Shown here: piece by piece, positions 27,283 to 34,924 of the stretch
How positions within the stretch are numbered: the first letter of the stretch is position 1
Layout of the letters: every line of letters begins with the position of its first letter
Source: Pollutimonas sp. M17
Lineage (GTDB): Bacteria > Pseudomonadota > Gammaproteobacteria > Burkholderiales > Burkholderiaceae_B
Direction: 5' to 3'
Assembly: GCF_025836975.1 (NCBI RefSeq)
Contig: NZ_CP107548.1
Location: forward strand, 2,480,001-2,544,000
DNA length: 64,000 nucleotides
Program-made: the position numbers and the translations under genes
The notes under the pieces: model-generated
Databases searched by the model: none
Told to the model about the DNA's origin: nothing
Seen by the model: the letters and a program-made list of their open reading frames with translations, nothing else

Positions 27283-28908
27283 ATGCCGCTACCCCCCTTG
27301 CCGACCCGTATGGGCGCCATGGTTTCCTCCGATGCGCCAAGCAAGGCATCCGTTGCGCCCGCCGTAGCGGCGACCGCCGGCAAGCCGGCGGCAAAACGCG
27401 GCGCGGCTCCCGCGGCCACGGACCAGGCGGCATTGATACCGCCCGCGCCCGAAGTGCCGGCCCTGACCGTCGTCGCGTCGCGTCCGGCCCGCAAGACACG
27501 GCTGGCCGTCGCCAAGCGCAAGCTGTTCGTGCTCGACACCAATGTGCTGCTGCACGACTCGAATTCCCTGTTCAAGTTCGAAGAGCACGATATCTTCCTG
27601 CCCATGATGGTGCTCGAAGAACTGGATCACCAGAAAAAGGGCATGTCCGAAGTGGCGCGCAACGCCCGCCAGGTCAGCCGCTTCCTGGACGGCCTGGTGG
27701 CCGGCACCCAGGCGCTGGAGAAAGGCCTGGACCTGGACGCGCTGGGCAACCAGGAAGCCCTGGGCAAGCTGCACTTCCAGACCTCGGCCCTGCATTCCAA
27801 GCTGCCCATCGAGCTTCCCCTGGGCAAGGCCGACAACGCCATACTGAATGTGGTGCATGCGCTGCAGCTGGCGCACCCCAAGCGCGAAGTCATACTGGTA
27901 TCCAAGGATATCAATATGCGGCTCAAGGCCCGCTCGCTGGGCTTGCCGGCCGAAGACTACCTGAACGACCACGTGCTCGACGACTCCGACCTGCTGTACG
28001 ACGGGGTCATGCCACTGCCCGAGAACTTCTGGACCAAGCACGGCAAGGATGTCGAATCCTGGCAACAGGGCGGCACGACCTACTACCGCATCAAGGGCCC
28101 GCTGTGCTCCGAATTCATCGTCAATGAGTTCGTGTATTTCGATGGCGACCTGCCCCTGCAGGCGCAAGTCAAGGAGGTCAGTGGGCGCAGCGCCGTGCTG
28201 GCCACCCTGCGCGACTACAGCCACGGCAAGAACAATGTATGGGGCATCACGGCCAGGAACCGCGAACAGAATTTCGCGCTCAACCTGCTCATGAACCCCG
28301 ACTGCGATTTCGTGTCGCTGCTGGGCCAGGCGGGCACCGGCAAGACGCTGCTGGCGCTGGCCAGCGCCTTGACCCAAACCCTGGAAACCAAGCGCTACAA
28401 CGAAATCATCATCACCCGCGCAACCGTTCCCGTGGGCGACGACATCGGCTTCCTGCCCGGCACCGAAGAAGAAAAAATGCTGCCCTGGATGGGCGCGCTG
28501 GAAGACAATCTCGAGGTGCTGCATCTGGGCGCGGGCAACAACGAGATGGCTGGCGGCGGCCAGGATTGGTCCAAGAATTCCACCATGGAACTGATCCGTT
28601 CGCGCATCAAGGTGAAGTCCCTGAATTTCATGCGCGGACGCACCTTCCTGAACAAGTTCCTGATCATCGACGAGGCCCAGAACCTGACGCCCAAGCAGAT
28701 GAAGACGCTGGTGACCCGCGCCGGCCCGGGCACCAAGATCGTTTGCCTGGGCAATATCGCCCAGATCGACACGCCTTACCTGACCGAAGGCAGTTCGGGC
28801 CTGACCTACGTGGTGGACCGCTTCAAGGGCTGGCCGCATGCCGGGCACATCACCTTGCAGCGCGGAGAACGCTCCCGGCTGGCCGACTACGCCAGCGAGG
28901 CGCTGTAA
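27283..28908 (+). CDS. PIN-domain PhoH-like ATPase (PhoH2 family)
   Basis: Fusion of an N-terminal PIN endoribonuclease domain (about residues 80-220, starting LFVLDTNVLLHD with the first catalytic aspartate) to a C-terminal PhoH ATPase/helicase domain (Walker A GQAGTGKT at 348-355, Walker B FLIIDEAQNLTP). PhoH2 proteins unwind and cleave RNA in studied cases. A low-complexity alanine/proline leader of about 70 residues precedes the PIN domain. The ATG at 27283 has AGGAG 10 bases upstream; an internal ATG (MGAMVSSDAP) is a possible alternative. It is followed by pdxA after 9 bp. Confidence 0.9.
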   Translation: MPLPPLPTRMGAMVSSDAPSKASVAPAVAATAGKPAAKRGAAPAATDQAALIPPAPEVPALTVVASRPARKTRLAVAKRKLFVLDTNVLLHDSNSLFKFEEHDIFLPMMVLEELDHQKKGMSEVARNARQVSRFLDGLVAGTQALEKGLDLDALGNQEALGKLHFQTSALHSKLPIELPLGKADNAILNVVHALQLAHPKREVILVSKDINMRLKARSLGLPAEDYLNDHVLDDSDLLYDGVMPLPENFWTKHGKDVESWQQGGTTYYRIKGPLCSEFIVNEFVYFDGDLPLQAQVKEVSGRSAVLATLRDYSHGKNNVWGITARNREQNFALNLLMNPDCDFVSLLGQAGTGKTLLALASALTQTLETKRYNEIIITRATVPVGDDIGFLPGTEEEKMLPWMGALEDNLEVLHLGAGNNEMAGGGQDWSKNSTMELIRSRIKVKSLNFMRGRTFLNKFLIIDEAQNLTPKQMKTLVTRAGPGTKIVCLGNIAQIDTPYLTEGSSGLTYVVDRFKGWPHAGHITLQRGERSRLADYASEAL

Positions 28909-28917
28909 GAGCCGCCC

Positions 28918-29928
28918 ATGGACGATCGCGCGCCCTTGCCCGTCGGATTCACCCTGGGCGATGCGGCCGGCATCGGCCCGGAAATCATCGTCAAGCTGTT
29001 CGCCGCCGGCCTGCCTTGCCCCGCTCTGGTCTACGGCGATGCGGGCATCCTGGATGGCACCCTGCGGCGCCTGGGGCTGTCGGATGCGTTGTCCGTGGAA
29101 TTGATCGCCTCGCCGGATCAGGCCACGGGGCGGCCGGGCATGCTGCCCGTCCTGAACCGCTGGCAGGCCCTGCCGAGCGAGCTGCCTCCCGGCCAATTGA
29201 ACGCTCAGGCGGGACGCGGCGCCTACGAATACCTTTGCCACGCCATCGACGATGCCCAGGCATCAAGGCTGCGCGCCATCGTCACGGCGCCGCTGAACAA
29301 GAAAGCCATGCAGGCGGGCGGCATCGACTATCCCGGACATACCGAAATCCTGGCCGAACGGACCGGCACGCGCCACTACGCCATGATGCTGGCCAACGAC
29401 GAACTGCGCGTCATCCTGGCGACCATACACGTGGCCCTGGCCCAGGTCAGCCCGCTGATCACGTTCGAGACCGAGCTGGAGACCATACGCCTGGCCCAGC
29501 GCGCCTGCCTCCAGGCAGGTATCCGGCGGCCGCGCATCGCCGTGGCCGGGCTCAATCCCCACGCGGGCGAAGACGGCCGGTTCGGGCAGGAGGAAATCCA
29601 GGTGATTTCGCCGGCCATCCAGCAGGCCAGGACGGAAGGCATGGATGCCAGCGGCCCCTGGCCGGGCGATACCATATTCATGCGCGCGCGCCGGGGCGAA
29701 TTCGACATCGTGGTGGCGCAATACCACGACCAGGGCCTGATTCCCGTCAAGTACCTGGGCGTGGACCAGGGCGTCAACGTAACCGTGGGCCTGCCTTTTG
29801 TGCGCACCAGCGTGGATCACGGGACGGCCTTCGACATCGCGGGCCAGGGCATCGCCGACCCAAGCTCGCTGCGCGCCGCCTACGACCTGGCGCTGGCCAT
29901 GACGCCGGATCAGGCCTGCGCGGCCTGA
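28918..29928 (+). CDS. pdxA: 4-hydroxythreonine-4-phosphate dehydrogenase PdxA
   Basis: NAD-dependent, metal-requiring step of the DXP-dependent vitamin B6 pathway. The 336-residue enzyme shows FTLGDAAGIGPEII at the N-terminus, the metal/substrate histidines in DYPGHTEILAERT, NPHAGEDGRFGQEE and QYHDQGLIPVKYLG, and FVRTSVDHGTAFDIA near the end. All are family hallmarks. Deoxyxylulose phosphate, the pathway's other precursor, is made by Dxs at 34.9 kb. It converges with dnaB over a 36-bp gap containing the small hairpin 29936-29952. Confidence 0.96.
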   Translation: MDDRAPLPVGFTLGDAAGIGPEIIVKLFAAGLPCPALVYGDAGILDGTLRRLGLSDALSVELIASPDQATGRPGMLPVLNRWQALPSELPPGQLNAQAGRGAYEYLCHAIDDAQASRLRAIVTAPLNKKAMQAGGIDYPGHTEILAERTGTRHYAMMLANDELRVILATIHVALAQVSPLITFETELETIRLAQRACLQAGIRRPRIAVAGLNPHAGEDGRFGQEEIQVISPAIQQARTEGMDASGPWPGDTIFMRARRGEFDIVVAQYHDQGLIPVKYLGVDQGVNVTVGLPFVRTSVDHGTAFDIAGQGIADPSSLRAAYDLALAMTPDQACAA

Positions 29929-29964
29929 CTCCCTTGCCGCCCTCGAGGCGGCCGGTGCCCGAGC

Positions 29965-31344
29965 TTAGCCCATCCCGGCGGTGAAGTTCAGGAAGCGCGT
30001 GCTGGCCCCTTGGAAGGTCAGGCGCACGCTGCCGATGGGGCCGTTACGCTGCTTGCCCACGATGATCTCGGCCGTGCCCTTGTCGGGCGAGTCCGGGTTG
30101 TAGACCTCGTCACGATAGATGAAGAGAATCAGGTCGGCATCCTGCTCGATGGCGCCGGACTCCCGCAAATCGCTCATGACCGGACGCTTATTCGGGCGTT
30201 GCTCCAGGCTGCGGTTAAGCTGCGACAAGGCGATCAAGGGGCAGTTCAATTCCTTGGCCAGGCCTTTCAGCGAACGGCTGATTTCTGAAATCTCGGTTGC
30301 CCGGTTCTCGCCCGAGGAATTGCCCGACATCAACTGCATATAGTCGATGATGATCAAGCCCAACTGGCCGCACTGACGCGCCAGGCGCCGCGAACGTGCG
30401 CGCAACTCCATGGCCGTCAGCGCCGGGGTTTCATCGATATAGATTTGCGCTTCCTGCACTTGCTGCACGGCATGAGTCAGGCGCGGCCAGTCGTCGGCCG
30501 TCAGCTTGCCGGTACGCATGCGGTGCTGGTCCAGCATGCCCACCGAGCCGACCATGCGCATGGCCAACTGCACCGCGCCCATTTCCATGGAGAACACGGC
30601 AACGGGCAGGCCTTGCTCGATGGCCACATGCTCGCCGATATTCATGGAGAACGAGGTCTTGCCCATGGAGGGACGGCCGGCCACGATGATCAAGTCGCCG
30701 GGCTGCAGGCCCGAGGTCATGCGGTCAAGGTCGGTAAAGCCGGTAGGCACCCCGGTGATGTCGGAGTCGCCCTCGCGGTGGTAGAGCTCGTCGATCCGCT
30801 CGACCACCTGGGTCAGCAGCGGCTGGATTTCCTGGAATCCCGTGCCGCCGCGTGCTCCTTCCTGGGCAATCTGGAAGACGCGCGACTCGGCCTCATCCAA
30901 CAGTTGCCGGGCTTCCTTGCCTTGGGGATTGAATGCGGCTGCCGAAATTTCGTCGGCCACCGATACCAGCTTGCGCAGCATGGACCGCTCGCGGACGATC
31001 TCGGCATAGCGGCGGATGTTGGCAGCCGAAGGCGTGTTGTGCGCCAGGGCATTCAGGTAGGACAGCCCGCCCACCTCGTCGGACTTGCCCGCGCTGGCCA
31101 GCGACTCGTTGACCGTGACGACGTCGGCCGGACGGGCCAGGCCGATAAGGCGGGTGATGTGCTGCCAGATGATCTTGTGGTCGAAGCGATAGAAATCGTC
31201 TTCATTCAGGACGTCGGTAACCCGGTCGAAGGCGGCATTGTCCAGCAACAGGCCGCCCAGCACGGACTGCTCGGCTTCCACCGAATGGGGAGGCACGCGC
31301 AAATAATCCAGTTGGGGGTCGCTGCTTGTCTTCTTGCTGTCCAA
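29965..31344 (-). CDS. dnaB: Replicative DNA helicase DnaB
   Basis: Hexameric 5'-3' helicase of the replication fork. I place the start at a TTG at 31344 (initiator plus DSKKTSSDPQLDYLRVPP), 459 residues; GGAG lies 6 bases upstream. The ORF also continues to a GTG at 31416, but that extension is the terminator hairpin of the preceding operon and is not conserved. Seen are the N-terminal domain beginning VPPHSVEAEQSVLGG, Walker A GRPSMGKTS, Walker B LGLIIIDYMQLM and the C-terminal GPIGSVRLTF. Confidence 0.96.
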   Translation of the reverse strand: MDSKKTSSDPQLDYLRVPPHSVEAEQSVLGGLLLDNAAFDRVTDVLNEDDFYRFDHKIIWQHITRLIGLARPADVVTVNESLASAGKSDEVGGLSYLNALAHNTPSAANIRRYAEIVRERSMLRKLVSVADEISAAAFNPQGKEARQLLDEAESRVFQIAQEGARGGTGFQEIQPLLTQVVERIDELYHREGDSDITGVPTGFTDLDRMTSGLQPGDLIIVAGRPSMGKTSFSMNIGEHVAIEQGLPVAVFSMEMGAVQLAMRMVGSVGMLDQHRMRTGKLTADDWPRLTHAVQQVQEAQIYIDETPALTAMELRARSRRLARQCGQLGLIIIDYMQLMSGNSSGENRATEISEISRSLKGLAKELNCPLIALSQLNRSLEQRPNKRPVMSDLRESGAIEQDADLILFIYRDEVYNPDSPDKGTAEIIVGKQRNGPIGSVRLTFQGASTRFLNFTAGMG

Positions 31345-31386
31345 ATCGGGCTCCGAACAATCGGGGGGTGGAAAATTCCATGAATG

Positions 31387-31414
31387 AAAAAAGCCGGCAT
31401 CTGCCGGCTTTTTC
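31387..31414 (-). terminator. Intrinsic terminator of the rpsF-priB-rpsR-rplI operon
   Basis: GCCGGCA (31393-31399) pairs with TGCCGGC (31402-31408), flanked by A and T runs so that either strand shows a stem followed by Ts. On the minus strand it lies between rplI and dnaB and separates the ribosomal operon from the helicase gene. Confidence 0.85.
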
Positions 31415-31472
31415 ACTAGCGCTGGCTCGGCACCTTCCTGGAAAAGGAATGTACCACGCGCGGCAAGATGGC

Positions 31473-31928
31473 TTAGGCCATTTCGCCTTGCACGACCACG
31501 GTGATGTCGACCACCACGTCGGCGTGCAGCGCGACCTGGACGGGGAACTCGCCCACGGCCTTGATTGCGCCATCGGGCAAGCGCACTTGTGCTTTCTCGA
31601 TGGTGGTGAAACCGGCCTTGACCAGGGCGGCAGCGATGTCCATGGTGGTGACCGATCCGAACAGGCGGCCGTCGACGCCGGCTTTTTGCAGGATGGTGAC
31701 GGTCTGGCCGGCCAGCTTCTCGCCGGTGGCTTGCGCGGCGGCCAGTTTCTCGGCCTGGACCTTCTCGAGTTCGGCGCGGCGCGCTTCGAATTCCTTCAGG
31801 GCGGCGTCGGTGGCGCGGCGGGCGATCTTTTGGGGGATCAGGTAATTGCGGGCATAGCCGTCGCGCACACGGACGACTTCACCGAGGTTACCCAGATTGA
31901 CGACTTTTTCGAGCAGAATGACTTGCAT
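31473..31928 (-). CDS. rplI: 50S ribosomal protein L9
   Basis: Protein of the large subunit near the L1 stalk, important for frame maintenance. The 151 residues begin with the L9 signature [32 protein letters not shown], here given in shortened form as the family-defining N-terminal domain. A long connecting helix follows (about 41-75) and then the C-terminal RNA-binding domain. Last gene of the rpsF-priB-rpsR-rplI series, 16 bp after rpsR, followed by a strong terminator. Confidence 0.98.
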   Translation of the reverse strand: MQVILLEKVVNLGNLGEVVRVRDGYARNYLIPQKIARRATDAALKEFEARRAELEKVQAEKLAAAQATGEKLAGQTVTILQKAGVDGRLFGSVTTMDIAAALVKAGFTTIEKAQVRLPDGAIKAVGEFPVQVALHADVVVDITVVVQGEMA

Positions 31929-31944
31929 GACGATAGGCCCCGGA

Positions 31945-32217
31945 TTAGTTGTGGTTGTCGGTGTAAGGCAGCAGGGCCAGGAAGCGGGCGCGCTTGATGG
32001 CGGTGTCCAGCTGGCGCTGGTAATGTGCCTTGGTGCCGGTTAGGCGGGCAGGAATGATCTTGCCGTTTTCCTGGATGAAGTCACGCAGCGTGTCCAGATC
32101 CTTGTAATCGATCTCGTCAACGTTGGCAGCTGTGAAACGGCAGAACTTGCGACGTTTGAACAGCGGGTTCTGTTGCGTGAATTTGCGTTTTTCCTTGCCT
32201 TTCTTGAAGTAAGCCAT
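31945..32217 (-). CDS. rpsR: 30S ribosomal protein S18
   Basis: Small-subunit platform protein that forms a dimer with S6. It has 90 residues. The core [21 protein letters not shown] and [16 protein letters not shown] are typical. The N-terminal tail is lysine-rich. It lies between priB (about 96 bp upstream) and rplI (16 bp downstream). A single cysteine remains in the N-terminal FCRF segment, so the zinc-ligand set found in some S18 proteins is absent. Confidence 0.98.
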   Translation of the reverse strand: MAYFKKGKEKRKFTQQNPLFKRRKFCRFTAANVDEIDYKDLDTLRDFIQENGKIIPARLTGTKAHYQRQLDTAIKRARFLALLPYTDNHN

Positions 32218-32313
32218 GATGTGCCTCTTTAGTGCCCGGGACTGACCCGGACTGTAAATTTCATGCGCCCGGCGCTCAATGCGCCTGCGCTACATATTTG
32301 CCATGAATTCCTG

Positions 32314-32631
32314 CTATACAACGGCTGTCGCGCCGCCGGCAAAAACCCGTTTCGCCTGTTGTATGTGCAGCACCAGTTTGTTCGAGCCTTTGCGCGCGGG
32401 GGCCAGAAACCCCTGTATCGACAAAAGCGCACCCAAAGGGGTGTCCGCCAGCAACAGAGCGATGTCTCCCAGGGCTACAGCGGAAAGAACCATTTCGATC
32501 CGGCGCGCATGGCCGGCTTCCTGGACTTCCGATTCGTGACTCAAGACCATTTCGACCGCCGGCAAGCCCGCCGGGGTATACCTTAAAGGCTGCAGCTCGA
32601 GAGCCGTTGCCGTAAGGACCAGTTGATTCAC
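32314..32631 (-). CDS. priB: Primosomal replication protein PriB
   Basis: Single-stranded DNA-binding OB-fold protein of the PriA-PriB-DnaT restart primosome, derived from SSB. The 105-residue protein starts at a GTG (32631), giving the family start (M)[19 protein letters not shown]. The frame is open upstream, but that part is a shadow of rpsF. SSB-like segments VEMVLSHES and [19 protein letters not shown] are present. Position between rpsF and rpsR, and 1.3 kb from dnaB, is the standard betaproteobacterial order. Confidence 0.9.
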   Translation of the reverse strand: MNQLVLTATALELQPLRYTPAGLPAVEMVLSHESEVQEAGHARRIEMVLSAVALGDIALLLADTPLGALLSIQGFLAPARKGSNKLVLHIQQAKRVFAGGATAVV

Positions 32632-32654
32632 GTTGCTGCCCGGGACACAGGCCC

Positions 32655-33032
32655 TTATTCCGACTGGTTCGCGGTGGCCGCTTCGGCGCTGGCCTTGCGA
32701 GCCTCTTCGCGCTCGACCGACTTCATCATGATGGATGCGGCGGTCTGGGCCTTCTTGGTCTTGATGACCAGGTGGCGCAAGATGGCGTCGTTGTAGCGGA
32801 AGGAATGCTCCAGTTCGTCCAGCACGGACTGGCCGCACTCGATGTTGAAGCAGACGTAATGGGCCTTCACCAGCTTCTGGATGGGGTAGGCCAGTTGACG
32901 GCGGCCCCAGTCTTCCAGGCGATGAACCTGTCCGCCGTTGCCGGTAACGACAGCCTGATAGCGTTCGATCATGGCGGGCACTTGCTCGCTTTGATCGGGA
33001 TGCACAATAAACACTACTTCGTAGTGACGCAT
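32655..33032 (-). CDS. rpsF: 30S ribosomal protein S6
   Basis: Small-subunit protein dimerising with S18. The 125 residues start [17 protein letters not shown] and continue with [22 protein letters not shown], the conserved core. AAGGAG sits 7 bases before the ATG at 33032. The C-terminus ends in an alanine/glutamate-rich tail. First gene of the operon, with a roughly 125-base leader after a probable promoter. Confidence 0.98.
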   Translation of the reverse strand: MRHYEVVFIVHPDQSEQVPAMIERYQAVVTGNGGQVHRLEDWGRRQLAYPIQKLVKAHYVCFNIECGQSVLDELEHSFRYNDAILRHLVIKTKKAQTAASIMMKSVEREEARKASAEAATANQSE

Positions 33033-33155
33033 AAACAACTCCTTGTGGATGTCTTTTGCCGTCCGGACCTTGCCTAGATGCATTCAAAGGCAAAGCCAGC
33101 CGCCAAAAGGGGCAGCCCGCCGGCATCAAAAATAGATGCTAGTCGAGCAAGAAAC
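33033..33155 (-). promoter_or_regulatory. Leader region of the rpsF operon (possible S6:S18 autoregulation site)
   Basis: About 125 bases lie between the probable promoter and rpsF. On the minus strand it contains complementary GC-rich segments (GCCGGCGGGC and GGCGGCTGGC-type words around 33090-33125). S6:S18-binding leaders are known before rpsF in many bacteria. I could not match the consensus in detail, so autoregulation is a suggestion only. Confidence 0.35.
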
Positions 33156-33161
33156 CAACCA

Positions 33162-33189
33162 TAATAGCATTACTAGGAGTTTTCGGCAA
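33162..33189 (-). promoter_or_regulatory. Probable rpsF operon promoter
   Basis: On the minus strand TTGCCG (33189-33184) and TATTAT (33167-33162) are separated by 16 bp, a good sigma-70 fit. It lies about 130 bp upstream of rpsF. Confidence 0.55.
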
Positions 33190-33302
33190 TGGCCGGTTGG
33201 CTCGAATTTGGGACTGGTCCGGATAAGGGGTCATATTCCAGCATACCGGGGTTGGTGGGTTTTGTTGGCATTAGCGCCGCTACGTTGATGTGTGTTGTTT
33301 TC

Positions 33303-33366
33303 GGTGACGTTAATGGTTTTTGGTGACGTTAATGGTTTTTGGTGACGTTAATGGTTTTTGGTGACG
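33303..33366. repeat. 19-bp tandem repeat, three full units plus a partial fourth
   Basis: GGTGACGTTAATGGTTTTT occurs exactly at 33303-33321, 33322-33340 and 33341-33359; a fourth unit starts GGTGACG at 33360 and runs directly into the left arm of the inverted-repeat element at 33366. The units are identical, which suggests recent amplification. Repeated blocks of this kind are also found at the ends of IS21-family elements, but no transposase is present here. Confidence 0.9.
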
Positions 33367-33528
33367 CCGTCGAGGTGGCGGGGGCCGGGCTTTGCTCCTC
33401 GTGACCGGTTCGGCGCCTGCGCGCCGAACATCGCATCGCCTTGTTCGTCCGCACATGCGTGCTCCCTTCACCATCGGCTCGCTCGGCCCCGAAAGTCGCC
33501 GCAGCCCGGCCCCCGCCACCTCGACGGC
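33366..33528 (-). repeat. Structured intergenic element, diverged copy (perfect 25-bp outer inverted repeat)
   Basis: Positions 33366-33390 and 33504-33528 are perfect 25-base reverse complements around a 113-base centre. The centre holds its own 9-bp hairpin, GTTCGGCGC (33408-33416) with GCGCCGAAC (33421-33429) and a CTGC loop. Read on the minus strand it shares words with the copy at 50217-50417: GCACGCATGT exactly (33453-33462 here, 50286-50295 there), and an AGGAGC followed by CCCGGCCCC before the right arm. I read it as a shorter relative in opposite orientation. Confidence 0.7.
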
Positions 33529-33706
33529 TGCATCGGTGAAATGCGTGGCGTCGCCGGGAAAGTCTGCTTGCTTGGCGTTCTTCCGCCTTCTGGTTTGTGT
33601 CTGAAAGCGTTACTGCCCCGTCTTCTCCCACACCCTACGGGATGGCGCGGAAAAGCTATTCAGCCTCGGCATGCAGGATTCATTCTTCCATCATGCCCCT
33701 ATGTTC

Positions 33707-33920
33707 GCCGCGGTGGGCGGACCGGGGCTGTGCGACCTTTGAGCCAGCCGCAGGCCTGGCTTGGAAGCGGGGGCGTAAGAGTGCGCGCTGTCTGAGCAAA
33801 CAATCAGTCCGGGACTGATTGTTTGCGAGTTCGCGCACGTCCCCCGCTGGAAAGCCAGGACAAGGGAAGCCCGAAGGGCCGCAGCGATCGGGAGCACGGC
33901 CCCGGTCCGTCCACCGCGGC
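33707..33920 (+). repeat. Structured intergenic element, copy A (nested stems)
   Basis: Three nested stems and one side hairpin: outer arms 33707-33728 with 33899-33920 (22 bases, one G/T wobble); CCTGGCTT (33755-33762) and AGCGGGGG (33766-33773) with CCCCCGCT (33841-33848) and AAGCCAGG (33852-33859); GTGCGCG (33781-33787) with CGCGCAC (33832-33838); apical 14-bp stem 33796-33809 with 33813-33826. A small hairpin GCCC-GAA-GGGC lies at 33869-33879. It shares unpaired words with the copy at 50217-50417. No coding potential is convincing inside. Confidence 0.85.
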
Positions 33921-33960
33921 GCGCAAGAAACCAAGGGAAGCCAGTCCACCCACCGAAGCG

Positions 33961-34015
33961 CTTAAGAATTCAGAAAGGGGTCAGCCTAAGCGCAGCAGCC
34001 CTTAAGAATTTAGAA
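33961..34015. repeat. Two direct 15-base repeats CTTAAGAATTYAGAA
   Basis: CTTAAGAATT followed by CAGAA (33961-33975) and by TAGAA (34001-34015), with AAGGGGTCAG between them. Such AAGGGGTCAG-containing intergenic words occur around REP/RAYT-type or decayed insertion sequences, but nothing more can be said here. The rest of the 1,010-bp gap between rpsF and folE2 (33033-34043) shows no gene. Confidence 0.6.
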
Positions 34016-34043
34016 CGCCAGCAAGGATCAAAAAACCCCGCTC

Positions 34044-34859
34044 TCAGCCTTCGATGACGGCGTACGCGGAGTGGTTGTGTATGGACTCGAAGTTCTCGGC
34101 GGTGACGCGGAAGCTGCGCGCGCCGGCCAGGCCCTGCAAGTGCTCGGCCACGTCGCGAACCAGATCCTCGACGAATTTGGGATTCTCGTAGGCGCGCTCG
34201 GTCACGAATTTTTCGTCGCCGCGCTTGAGCAGCCCCCACAGCTCGCACGAGGCCTGCTGCTCGATGTTGCGGATCAGCGCGTCGACGTCGACCTGGGATG
34301 GATCCTGGTAGATGACCTCGACGGTGACATGGGAGCGCTGATTATGGGCGCCGTACTGCGAGATCGCCTTGGAGCATGGGCAGAGGCTGGTCACCGGGAC
34401 CAGCACGGAGAGCGCGAATTCCGCAGCGCCCTCTTGCCCGGCAGCCTGGGCGCGGGCCGACCACTTGACTTCATAGTCCATCAGGCTGGCCACCCCCGAG
34501 ACGGGAGCGGTCTTGGACAGGAAATAAGGAAAGGTCGCCGCGATATCGCCCTTCTGGGCGTTCAGCAAGGGCAGCATGTCTTGCGCCATGGCGCAAAACA
34601 GGGCGGGCGTCATGGGCGTGCGGCGGTGTTCTTCGAGCAGTGCCACGAAACGCGACATATGCGTTCCTTTTTCCTGTGCCGGCAGGGCCACGGTAAGCTC
34701 CCAGTTGGCGACGGTGGCTTGCGCCGTGCCGTCGGCCTGGGCGATGACCATGGGATGGCGCACGCCGCGAACACCCACGCGCTGGATCGCGATGTGGCGG
34801 GTATCGACGCTGCTCTGCACGTCAGGCATGGCAACAGCAGAATCAATCAGTATATTCAT
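34044..34859 (-). CDS. folE2: GTP cyclohydrolase FolE2 (type IB)
   Basis: Converts GTP to 7,8-dihydroneopterin triphosphate, the entry to folate (and related pterins). The 271-residue protein belongs to the COG1469 type-IB enzymes, which work with several metals and are often expressed under zinc limitation. Seen are [14 protein letters not shown] near the N-terminus, the catalytic cysteine region [21 protein letters not shown], and the C-terminal [16 protein letters not shown]. The ATG at 34859 ([17 protein letters not shown]) was chosen; a second ATG (MPDVQ) is possible. No Zur-like operator is obvious upstream. Confidence 0.93.
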   Translation of the reverse strand: MNILIDSAVAMPDVQSSVDTRHIAIQRVGVRGVRHPMVIAQADGTAQATVANWELTVALPAQEKGTHMSRFVALLEEHRRTPMTPALFCAMAQDMLPLLNAQKGDIAATFPYFLSKTAPVSGVASLMDYEVKWSARAQAAGQEGAAEFALSVLVPVTSLCPCSKAISQYGAHNQRSHVTVEVIYQDPSQVDVDALIRNIEQQASCELWGLLKRGDEKFVTERAYENPKFVEDLVRDVAEHLQGLAGARSFRVTAENFESIHNHSAYAVIEG

Positions 34860-34924
34860 GAAATATAGGCCTGGTGGGCGCCCGCCAGGAGCGGACACCG
34901 GTTACGGACACAATGGGGATACTG

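Noticed and set aside
27289-29241. 650-codon open frame opposite the PIN-PhoH gene
   Set aside because: Shadow frame; no ribosome-binding site or domain, while the plus strand has PIN and PhoH motifs.
33303-33366. CRISPR array
   Set aside because: The 19-bp units are directly adjacent without spacers, and no cas gene is present.
33358-33795. Open frames of up to 145 codons inside the repeat region between rpsF and folE2
   Set aside because: They run across inverted-repeat arms on both strands and have no start signals; the structure explains the absence of stops in GC-rich arms.
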